This document shows positions 1 through 8,813 of a DNA stretch of 64,000 nucleotides, in pieces; position 1 is the first letter of the stretch, and the number at the start of each line of letters is the position of its first letter. A model generated the notes under the pieces. It saw only the letters and a list, made by a program, of their open reading frames with translations. It was not told the origin of the DNA and searched no databases. Made by a program: the position numbers and the translations under genes. The DNA lies in NCBI GenBank assembly GCA_029990175.1, contig JARKIP010000575.1:67501-131500 (forward strand), in the 5' to 3' direction. Source of the stretch: Petunia secreta (lineage: Eukaryota > Streptophyta > Magnoliopsida > Solanales > Solanaceae).

Positions 1-403
1 TATCCACAATTAGATATTGTGAGGAGCCTAATAAGGTCTTTCACTGAAAAGGAAAACGTCAAAAAATAAGGAAATAAGTTAAGCCGGATTTCTCGTGACT
101 ATCCAAGAATTTCAATGTTTGAATCGAGGTTTCAAACGGTAAAGCTTATCTGATTTTATTTATTTTATAATTTTTTATCGAATAAATCATGAATTTTCTA
201 GGATATTATTAAGGATCTCATCGAAAACTTACAGCAGCTTGCCAAACAAAGGCTAAGAGAAAAAAGAACAGAGGTATGACTGGCATAATATCTACGATTG
301 GATTCAAAAAAGCATAGGCCTCGGGCAATTTTCCGAAGAAAAAACTACTCGAATAAAGGGTCGAATTAAGACAGATACCGATCAAACTAAAGGTATTAAG
401 CTT
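1..403 (-). other. Nuclear insertion of chloroplast DNA (NUPT), psbK and its downstream spacer
   Basis: The minus strand carries the plastid gene psbK, followed (toward position 1) by AT-rich sequence that reads like the plastid psbK-psbI spacer. The insert is inferred to be nuclear because it is joined at about position 403 to a Ty3/gypsy retrotransposon that does not occur in plastomes. The left limit lies outside the window. The spacer assignment rests on gene order and base composition and is less certain than psbK itself. Confidence 0.8.
218..403 (-). pseudogene. psbK: psbK (photosystem II protein K), plastid-derived copy without its start codon
   Basis: Sixty codons plus a TGA stop encode the PsbK precursor almost in full. 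Visible landmarks are [15 protein letters not shown] (start of the mature protein), [15 protein letters not shown] (the single membrane helix) and the C-terminal AAVSFR. PsbK is a small subunit of the photosystem II core in the thylakoid membrane. The family length is about 61 residues, so only the initiator is missing: the codon before Leu-Asn-Thr is AAG (plus strand CTT, 401-403) where ATG is expected. The plastid sequence ends exactly there, against the retrotransposon. A nuclear copy with no plastid promoter, start codon or transit peptide is not expected to be expressed. It is a marker of organelle DNA transfer. Confidence 0.88.
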
Positions 404-425
404 TGTTACAATTCCGATTGTAACA
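404..425 (+). repeat. Collapsed 5' LTR remnant (22 bp)
   Basis: The sequence starts TGTTACAA, the first 8 bases of the 3' LTR at 6045, and ends TTCCGATTGTAACA, its last 14 bases (6275-6288). The roughly 220 bases between them are missing. Gag coding sequence begins immediately after, so the primer-binding site, leader and gag start are also lost. Confidence 0.65.
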
Positions 426-1356
426 CTTGATTTCCCACGTTTTAACGGCAAAGATGTTCGCTCCTGGCTCTACAAGGTCGAACAATTTTTTTCAATTGAT
501 GAAATCCCTCCTCACCATCGCATTAAGGTGGCTGCGATTCATTTTGAGGACACGGCATTAGAGTGGCACCAAGCTTATCTGAAAAGCAGAGCGTCTGCCT
601 TACCCCTCGTGGGAAGAATATTTGTATGCTATAGTTGATCGCTTTGGTGTTGATATAGAAGACCCTATGGCTGAAATTTGCAATTTAAAACAAACAGGGA
701 CTGTTAGTGAGTATCAAGATGCTTTTGACAGAATTATGAACCGATTAGTTTTGCCTTTGGAGTATGCTATTAGTTGCTTTTGTAATGGTTTAAAGTCTGA
801 ATTGCGTGGTGATGTTAAAGCTCACAAACCATTTTCTTTACCTCAAGCGTATCAATTAGCGAGGATATATGAATCCTCTTTTAAGGATAAAGCTACTGTA
901 CTTACACCTTCCACCCCTTTTAGATCCACAACTTATACACCCACCTATAAACATCCTACTTCCACTCCTAATCCATCCAAAGTTGATCCCCTGAAGAGTA
1001 GAGGAAGACGATTAACTACTGCTGAATTAGACGCTAAGAAGCTCCATGGACTTTGTTATTATTGTGATGAGAAATATGTCTTTGGGCATAAATGCAAGGT
1101 TCCCAGGCAGATATACTTGTTAGAAGTGGAGGAGGAAGCATCAGAAACCACTGACCCTGCTACAGTAGCCAATGAAGGACCTGTAGAAGCTTGTGAAATA
1201 TCTTTGCATGCTTTAAATGGTGTAACTGGTTACCAGACCTTCAGAGTTACGGGTTATAGCAAGAAGAGGCCTCTTAGTATTCTTATTGACACCGGGAGTA
1301 CTCACAATTTTATAGATGTCAATATGGCTACGGCGTTGGGGTGTGCTATTCAATAG
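426..1356 (+). pseudogene. Gypsy gag and protease segment, 5'-truncated, with frameshift and stop
   Basis: From 426 the frame reads [15 protein letters not shown], the retrotransposon gag domain, and continues to about 600, where an indel shifts the frame; from 622 it reads on as YAIVDRFGVD. A zinc knuckle of the plant chromovirus type (CYYCDEKYVFGHKC) lies at about 1060-1100. The aspartic protease motif LIDTGSTHNFI is at about 1280-1315. The frame is closed by TAG at 1354-1356, but coding similarity continues in the same frame into the RT segment, so this is a nonsense mutation and not a natural end. The gag N-terminus is absent because the 5' LTR remnant joins directly to internal gag. Confidence 0.85.
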
Positions 1357-2675
1357 TGTTCACCACAGGCCATAAGTGTCGTTGATGGGAGTTCAATTCA
1401 GTCCTCAGAGATGTGCAAAAATTTTCCCTGGTTACTTCAGGGTAATGCTTTTTCTGCCGACTTTATGTTGCCACCCTTGGGAACTTGTGACATGGTGTTG
1501 GGTGTTCAGTGGTTGCTACCACTAGGTGATATCAAGCTCAATCTGAAGGATCTGAGAATGGAGTTTATTTATCAAGGTCAAAAGGTGGTGTTACAGGGTG
1601 TAGGAGCTGGTAGGCTGCAAACTATCAATGCTAGTTCCTTACAAAGTATGGAACACCAAGGGGCCCAATTGTTCATGATCAAGGTGATGCCAATCCAGAC
1701 CAAAAATGTTATCAAAGAAGCAGACATGCCAAAGATTCCAGCAGCTATAGCACAACTCACTGAAGACTATCAGCAGCTTTTTGAGGAGCCAACCACATTA
1801 CCTGCATCACGGGGTATTTTTGATCACAAAATTCCTTTGGAAGATCATTCCAAACCTGTCAATGTAAGACCCTATAGGTACTCTTCAATGCATAAGGACA
1901 TCATTGAGGAACTTGTTCAAAACATGCTTGATCAAGGCATTATCCAGCCTAGTTCAAGTCCATATGCTTCCCCGGTGGTTTTAGTAAGTAAAAAAGATGG
2001 TTCTTGGAGGCTTTGTGTCGATTATAGGGCCCTTAACAAGACTACCATTAAAGATAAGTTCCCTATTCCAGTCATAGAGGAGCTTTTGGATGAACTTGGC
2101 GAATCAAAAATCTTTTCTAAAATTGATCTTAGATCAGGATACCATCAGATTCGGATGGCTCCAACTGATATTCACAAGACTGCATTTCGAACACATTCTG
2201 GCCATTTTGAGTACTTGGTGATGCCCTTTGGGCTTACCAATGCCCCTTCTAGTTTTCAAAGCCTGATGAATCATGTGTTCAAGGCTTATTTGAGGAGGTT
2301 CATCCTGGTTTTTTTTTATGATATTTTAGTTTTCAGTAAGACAGCTGACGATCATCTTGTACACCTCAGACTCACTTTTGATATCCTTCTACAACATCAA
2401 CTCTTTGCCAGGAAGTCTAAATGTTCATTTGGAGTGGCTAGCATCGAATACTTGGGTCATTATATATCTGCGAATGGTGTTTCCACAGATCCAAGCAAAA
2501 TTTTAGCCGTAAAGGAGTGGCCTGTTCCTACTAATATCAAACAGCTTCGAGGCTTTTTGGGGCTGGCTGGTTATTACAGGCGGTTCATAAGAGGTTATGG
2601 GGGAATCAATAAACCTCTCACAGATCTTTTAAAAAAAGACAGCTTCCAGTGGTCAACCAAAGCTACTACTGCATT
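1357..2675 (+). pseudogene. Gypsy reverse transcriptase segment, interrupted by a hAT-like element
   Basis: The same frame as the protease resumes after the stop at 1354-1356. RT landmarks are DKFPIPVIEELLDELG, KIDLRSGYHQIRM and FGLTNAPSSFQ, then the palm motif, which here reads FFYDILVFS. The family has Phe-x-Asp-Asp, so the first catalytic aspartate is replaced by tyrosine (GAT to TAT), which should abolish polymerisation. LGLAGYYRRFI follows near 2560. The segment is cut at 2675 by the inserted element at 2676-4125, after which the pol frame continues at 4126. Confidence in family is high; the gene is dead. Confidence 0.9.
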
Positions 2676-4125
2676 TAGGGCTGTACAAACCAAACCGGAA
2701 AACCGAACCAAACCGAACCGAAAAAAAACCCGACTAGTGGTTTGGTTTGACTTGGTTTGGTGTTGGCGAAAAAAAACCCGACATTTTAGGTTTGGTTTGG
2801 TATAACCCCCAAAAAAACCGAACCGATACCAAACCGAACCGTATTACAAATACGTTATTTTTAAATTTTATATGTATAAAATTTATTCATTGAAAACTAT
2901 TTTCTACTTTTGTTGCTGCAAATCATGTAAAACACTCTGCAATTAATCATTTTTAGGGCTTCACTCTTTGAATTTCCTGAAGTAACACCAATGTTTGCCA
3001 AAGACTTACTACTTTTAATTATCTAGTTCTACTTCTGCTGCATTAAATTGTGTAAACCACTAACTAATAATCGTCTTTTTAGTGCTGCTCTATTTGAGTT
3101 TATCTAAAAGTGGTAAGCGTTTAGTTCAGAGCTCATAAAGATGTTTATGACCATTGTATTATAGGTGCAATACTTATATAAACAATGCTAAGTACTTTTG
3201 GCATTTCAATTGGATTTTGTTTTTTTTTATTATTGTCTTTTTTATTGGTAAGTACTTTTTTCTTTTCAAAATTGTGCATGCTCTACTGAGTTTATGTTAC
3301 CATGTTAGTGGTAGTATCGTGTGTTATGGTTAGCACTCAGTCCTAATATATATATGCAAAATGTTCATGTAGCGAGTAGATATTATGAATGTTTCAAAGG
3401 GAAGAGCATTAGTAGACAGTGAATTTTGAGGTACTTGAAGGGTATATCTTGGATGTTGGTCTGGCACTTGACAAAGACATGATTGAGTGTTTTCATCACA
3501 ATTCTAATTGTGTGGAAGACTCGCATAAGAAAAGATATCTAATAAGATAATTTATTTACTCTTTCTGGCAATGCTATCAATTGGAATGGAGCATTGCAAG
3601 CCACAATTGATCTTTCTACCAAAGAGTCTGAGTATCTGGTTTCTACTTTCTACAAACGCAGTAAAAGTGATTATATTGTTACAGAGTGTGAATGAACTAT
3701 GGTTGACATATGAGCAAGTTAGAAGGAATGTTATGAGATTACCAAAAGCATCATTCATCTCACAGAGGAATAAAAGTAATAGAGCACTAAGCACTTGGAG
3801 ATTACTTCCATTTTAATTTCATAGTATAACTACTCTGTCATAGCTAAATACGACTATACGTGCAAAGATCACGTGACAACGTTCTAAGCTAGAAAATACA
3901 TCATCAACCTGTTTTTACTTTAGAATGCATCGTGTAATTGTTGTTACCAAAATAAAAACCGAATAAACCGATTAACCCGAATAAACCGAATAAACCGAAT
4001 AAAACCGATATTGAAAAAACCGACTTTGGTTGGTTTGGTTTGGTTTAAAGATTCAAAAACCCAAAATTTTTGGTTTGGTTTGATAAATGAAAAAACCGAA
4101 CCAACCCGCCCTATGTTCACCCCTA
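2676..4125. mobile_element. Non-autonomous hAT-like DNA transposon (1450 bp) inserted in the gypsy pol gene
   Basis: It is flanked by a perfect 8-bp direct repeat ACTGCATT (2668-2675 and 4126-4133), the size made by hAT transposases. The ends are imperfect inverted repeats: TAGGGCTGTACAAACC on the left and, on the opposite strand, TAGGGGTGAACATAGG on the right. Both are followed by runs of AAACCGAACC-type repeats (about 2690-2850 and 3955-4105) typical of plant hAT MITEs. The interior has no transposase-like ORF; short ORFs such as 3571-3816 resemble nothing I know. Removing the element and one repeat copy would restore the gypsy reading frame, so it arrived after the pol gene was formed. Confidence 0.85.
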
Positions 4126-6014
4126 ACTGCATTTGAGCAATTAAAAGACGCACTTATTTCAGCCCCTGTCCTTGCCTTGCCGGATAGTTCTATTCCCTTT
4201 GTTGTGGAAGCTGATGCCAGCAATTTAGGTGTGGGTGCTGTGTTAATGCAATCCAACCACCCTATTGCTTTCATGAGTAAAGGTTTGTCTCTTAGGCATC
4301 AGGCTTTGTCGGTATATGACAAGGAATTGTTGGCCCTTGTGCTAGCTGTTACCAAGTGGTCGCAATACCTCATTGGTCGACCTTTTATTCTAAGAACTGA
4401 CCAGAAGGCTCTCAAGTTCCTTTTGGATCAGAAATTACATACAGGCACCCAGCTGAAATGGATTACCAAGCTTATGCAATTCAATTTTGAGATTGAATAT
4501 AAAAAGGGGAGAGAAAATAAAGCTGCAGATGCTCTATCCAGGGTTAATTTAGGTGAGCTCTCAATGCTGATTCTTTCACCAGCTGGTCAAGAATTGCTTC
4601 AGGAAATCATCAAGAGTTGGGAGACAGATCCTGGTGTTCAATCAGTGATAACTCAAGTACAAGCAGCTGGTGGCGAGCACAAGGGGTATACATACTTTAA
4701 CCATCAGTTAAGAAAATTTGGTAGGTTGGTAATTGGTTCTGATCCTCAACTAAGAACTCAATTAATCCAACGATGGCATGACTTGCCTAACGGGGGCCAT
4801 TCTGGAGTTGATAATACTTACAAAAGGTTGTCTACTTTGTTTTACTGGAAAAACATGAGGGATGACATCGTTGCTCACATAAAGCGATGCGACCCTTGCC
4901 AAAGAAGCAAAGCTGACCATGCAGCTTACCCTGGGCTATTACAGCCATTAGCTATCCCTCTATGGCTTGGTCGAGCATTAGTATGGACTTCATTGAAGGA
5001 TTACCTACTTCCAAAGGAAAATCAGTGATTTGGGTTGTGGTTGACAGACTCACAAAATATGCTCACTTCTTGGGTGTCAAACATCCTTATACTGCTTTGG
5101 ACATTGCCCAGCTCTACTTAGATCATATATACAAGTTGCATGGCATGCCTGAAAACATAGTCAGTGATAGAGATCATGTATTTGTCAGCAAAGTGTGGCA
5201 AGAATTGTTTTCAACCAATGGGGTTACACTCAGTACTTCCACGGCTTATCATCCCCAGTCAGATGGTCAGACCGAAGTCGTGAATAGAACTTTGGAGACT
5301 TATTTAAGATGCTATTGTTCAGACACTCCTAAGGATTGGTTTTGTTACTTGCCCTTGGCTTAATGGTGGTATAATACCACTTTCCATTCTGCTATATAGA
5401 CTTCTCCTTATGAAGCCTTGTATGGTCAGCCTCCTCCCATTCACTTGCCATACATGTCTGGTGATGCTGTGTTAGAAGAGGTGGATAGAACTCTACTTTC
5501 AAGAGAGTTTAAAATGGAGATGTTGAAATTCCATTTACAAAGGGCTCAACACAGGATGACAGTGCAGTCCAATCAACGTAGGTCTGATAGAGTTTTTAAT
5601 GAAGGAGACTGGGTATACTTGAAAATTCAACCATACAGGCAGCTTACTCTTTCAAATCATCACTTCACTAAGCTTTCTGCTAAGTTCTATGGCCCCTATC
5701 AGATCGTCCAAAAGATAGGTCCTGTGGCTTATAAATTGGACCTTCCTGCTCAAGTCCAATTGCACCCTACCTTCCATGTTTCTCAGTTAAAACCTTGCCA
5801 TCAACTTCCTTCCTCTATCACACACCCTCCAGTTATTGATCCCTCTAGTCCACACGGTGCAGAGCCTTTAGGAATTCTAGACAGAAGATTGATTCAAAGG
5901 GGCAGCAAGGCTATACCTCAAGTGCTGGTACAATGGAAAGATGTTGCGACTGATCAAGCTACATGGGAAGATTATGCACCCATGCATAGCAGATTTCCTT
6001 CTTTATTTCCTTGA
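4126..6014 (+). pseudogene. Gypsy RNase H, integrase and chromodomain-like segment with frameshift and stops
   Basis: RNase H begins at the right edge of the hAT-like insertion, with the acidic residues in FVVEADAS, YDKELLAL and LRTDQKAL. The integrase zinc finger follows at about 4770-4915 (H and H near GGHSG, then CDPCQ), then the catalytic core residues in SMDFIEGLP, VSDRDHVFVS and DGQTEVVNRTLE. A frameshift near 4960 separates zinc finger and core. In-frame stops are TAA 5361-5363 and TAG 5397-5399. The tail from about 5870 (LDRRLIQRG, VLVQWKDVATDQATWED) resembles a chromodomain, which in chromoviruses guides integration to heterochromatin. Confidence 0.88.
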
Positions 6015-6044
6015 GGACAAGGAAAATTTTGATGGGAGGGGTAA

Positions 6045-6288
6045 TGTTACAAGAGAGAAGTGCATAAGTTAGTTATGTTATGGTTAGCTAAGCTAGAGTA
6101 TTAGGTGTCTATACTAGTAAGTTGATGTGGCGATCTGTTATTGGTTAAGTTTTAGTATCATTGCTTTATAAGTGTAAACATGCCCAAATGGAAAAGTTAT
6201 GAATGAACAATTAACTTTTGCTCTTATTTTCTCTTAGCTTACTTCCCTTTAGTTCACTTTCAGCTAACAATCCTTTCCGATTGTAACA
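6045..6288 (+). repeat. 3' LTR of the gypsy element (244 bp)
   Basis: It starts TGTTACA and ends TGTAACA, a perfect 7-bp terminal inverted repeat with the canonical TG...CA. It follows a purine-rich tract (6031-6044) just after the pol stop. The first 8 and last 14 bases recur in the collapsed 5' LTR at 404-425. Confidence 0.85.
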
Positions 6289-6550
6289 TTCTTAGGTTTT
6301 AACATTTGAAAACCAACTAAAAATGTACTTGACAGAGCAAACAAAGACACTTTAGTGATCTCTTTCTAGAGTATTAAGTTTCGTTTCACTTCACATATAT
6401 GCACCTTTGGAGTTCTAAAATCTGAATGGGTCAATGGGACTGCTGTAAAGTTGATTTTTAGGTTCTCAGTTAAACTCAACAGTACATTCATGAATGAGTG
6501 ATACTAGCAGAGTTGAAGCTGCAGTTCTAGTCTAAGAAGTATAAGTAGGG
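6289..6550. other. Spacer without recognisable gene
   Basis: AT-rich sequence between the gypsy 3' LTR and a LINE fragment; no coding or repeat signal seen. Confidence 0.6.
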
Positions 6551-6555
6551 GACAA

Positions 6556-6900
6556 CAAGGCTCATGGTTTTCAATTGGGGACTATAATGTTGTCCTCCAC
6601 CCTTCAGAGGAATTCTTGGAGGATACTGGAATGATGGATCCTAAATATATTGGTAGAAATTTTACTGGGACCAATAACCATGTCCAGAGTAGAATAGATA
6701 AAGCACTGGCCAATTCCAAATGAATGATAAAAGGACAAGGAATGGAGGTCAATATAATGAACCCTCACTCATCTGACCACTCTCCTTTGGGCATAACTTT
6801 TAAATGTGTGCAGAGAATAGTTCCCAAGGCATTTAGATTTTTCAATTGCTGGGCCAACCTTACTGAATTTGTCTTCGTCAATCTCACTTCTCGCTTGAAT
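6556..6900 (+). pseudogene. LINE (L1-type) endonuclease fragment
   Basis: The frame starting near 6571 reads IGDYNVVLHPSEEF, the GDFN motif of the AP-endonuclease domain of plant LINEs. It is followed by a FTGTNN...SRIDKALAN stretch (the TWTN/IDRALxN region) and, after an in-frame TGA at 6721-6723, by SSDHSPL (the catalytic SDHxPL motif) and FRFFNCWAN (the conserved segment after it). About 110 codons survive; no reverse transcriptase follows. It is a truncated dead copy. Confidence 0.8.
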
Positions 6901-6979
6901 AGTACTTGACAGATTATAAACAGACCTAACACAACCTTTAAACCTCTACACTCTCTCTTGGATACAACCCAGAAACAAC

Positions 6980-7340
6980 CAAAGAAGGAACATTTTATCT
7001 GAACATAGGCAGCATAGACGCTAGGACTAGCGGTAATCATCTTGTAATTATCATTCCATCCAAGCCCACTTTTATTTAGTAGAGTTTGCACCGTATTCCA
7101 TGTGTTTTTTATTATTTTAAGATGGTTTTCCACATGCTTAGGTGAAAACTCCACTCCAAGTCGTTGATTAATGGCTTCCGCAACACGATTAAATGAGATC
7201 GCCTTGAATTGAGTAGTTAATTTATTCCCTTGCTTTACTTCATCAGCTAGAATCTCCAACATTAAATACTCCATTGGTTTTGTCCATCTAAATTGCTTCT
7301 CTCCCTTTTTCCCCATTTGTTTACTGTCACAAGAAAGCAA
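6980..7340 (-). pseudogene. Myb/SANT-like DNA-binding domain fragment
   Basis: The minus-strand frame opening at 7340 encodes FRWTKPMEYLMLEILADEV, then KAISFNRVAEAINQRLGVEF and HVENHLKIIKNTWNTV, then a Trp-Asn-Asp-like end. This is the pattern of the plant Myb/SANT-like domain (Myb_DNA-bind_3 type) found in L10-interacting-MYB-like proteins and in proteins linked to PIF/Harbinger transposons. The open frame runs on to 6765 (191 codons), but its last third is merely the antisense of the neighbouring LINE fragment. No other exon or partner transposase is visible. Function is not assigned; it is probably a relic. Confidence 0.6.
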
Positions 7341-8371
7341 AATAATTTTTTTATCAGTAAGAGATTAAACTACCGGATCCAAACCATGTGATATATACCA
7401 CCAAAAACATACTTTTACATGCATGTATACTCAAGCTGCAGTGGACCAAAAGGAAATTAGAACCCTCCAGAGAAGAAATTACTAAAACCAGAACTAGAAC
7501 TCTACCCTTTCCCATGAACATAATACTAACTTTATTTCATTTCTTAGAGTCAGAAGAATAATTACAGGATCAAGATAAGAAAGTACAAACACTAAACCAT
7601 TCAAATGTTTACTATTTTCAAATGTTTGAGCTGCTCATCTACATATGCATTAAATATTATCCAAAGAGTGTTAGCATTGTCTACTTAGTTGACCTCCTAG
7701 TATCACTGACTCACTGTCCACATAAAAAATATAGTACCACACATACCTGCAAAACACTTCAGAAAATTGATAATATTCATATCAAGATTAACATGAAGGA
7801 TCATCTACCATGACATATATGAAATTAGTTTCACAAAATTCATAAAGGGTAGAACATATATAAATAGAAAAATAAGTGGAGTTAAGGAAGTAGAACCCGA
7901 TTTTATTTCACTTCCGTCTCAATGTCGCTGCTTTCCATGATGAAAACTATAGGACTTGCAATCTTCTCCGATTCGTATAAAGAGAAACCGCAGCACCCTA
8001 CTTTGTCTTTTGGCATCCACTGACTTCAGTTTTCCATTCACAATATTAGTTTTTAAAAGACACATATATATGTTCTCCTAGTCAAGGGCACTTAAGAAAA
8101 ACAAACTGCTGCAAAGATGACAAATTCTTCCTGTATTCATTCTTTCCTTATTAAAAGAAATGTATCCTGAGTAAAAGTTTGCTATCCATTGTGAAACTTT
8201 AGGCAGTATGCATGGGTAAACACAAATCATAGTCACCAAGTCAAATCAAACGATTGCAACGTTATCACAGTTCAATAGCATCGGTTCCTTTTTCCTTCAA
8301 CACTTTGAAGTCGATATCTTCTGCCTACGTTCTATGAATATGGCTATATCGACATTTCTTTACTGTTGTAG
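7341..8371. other. About 1 kb with no recognisable gene
   Basis: AT-rich sequence up to the copia target site. The longest open frame (7622-7813, 63 codons) shows no family features. Confidence 0.6.
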
Positions 8372-8376
8372 CCACT

Positions 8377-8692
8377 TATTGGATATGTATGCAGTGTATG
8401 CAGTGTATATAGTTAGTATGCAATACAGTTTGTACATTGGTAGTTAGTAGTTGTAGTCGAGTAGTTATTAGCTGTTGTTAGTTGTACTTAGGCCGATTAG
8501 TTAGAAGCTGGAAGCTGAGGGACCAATATGTAAATAGTGATTTATGGTTAGTTAGATTTAGTTATTAGTATAAAGTAGGAGTTAGTTGATGAGCTAAGAA
8601 GTTAGTTGACAATAATCAGATATTTTCAATCCCCACTCATCCTCTCCAATATTTCTCTCTCTAAGATCACATTAACAATCTACAATTTGACA
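8377..8692 (+). repeat. 5' LTR of the copia element (316 bp)
   Basis: Begins TATTGGATATG, ends TTTGACA directly before the primer-binding site. It carries a duplicated TATGCAGTG unit (near 8387-8404) that the 3' LTR lacks. Confidence 0.9.
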
Positions 8693-8704
8693 TGGTATCA
8701 GAGC
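8693..8704 (+). other. Primer-binding site for initiator tRNA-Met
   Basis: TGGTATCAGAGC, the standard complement of the 3' end of plant initiator tRNA-Met, lies immediately after the 5' LTR. Confidence 0.9.
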
Positions 8705-8813
8705 AGATCGATCTTGAAACTGCAGTGCAAAGCACAGATTGAACAACAATTTCGTAATTTTTTCCTTGAAATTCATCAAAGCACAGCTTTGAAATCATAA
8801 ATTCTGAGCAGAA

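Larger units (their letters stand above)
404..6288 (+). mobile_element. Decayed Ty3/gypsy retrotransposon (chromovirus-like), carrying a nested hAT-like insertion
   Basis: Order: a 22-bp collapsed 5' LTR (404-425), gag (426 to about 1100), protease (about 1285), reverse transcriptase (about 1970-2500), RNase H (4126 to about 4545), integrase (about 4750-5400), chromodomain-like tail (to 6014), purine-rich tract (6031-6044) and a 244-bp 3' LTR (6045-6288). The PR-RT-RNaseH-INT order defines Ty3/gypsy. The C-terminal chromodomain-like segment and short LTR suggest a Reina-like chromovirus (inference). It cannot transpose: the leader and primer-binding site are missing, the RT active site is altered, and there are stops at 1354-1356, 5361-5363 and 5397-5399, frameshifts near 600 and 4960, and a 1450-bp insertion. 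No matching target duplication was found (399-403 and 6289-6293 differ). Confidence 0.9.

Noticed and set aside
218..451. psbK as a working gene
   Set aside because: The initiator ATG is replaced by AAG at the retrotransposon junction, and a plastid gene in the nucleus lacks promoter and targeting signals.
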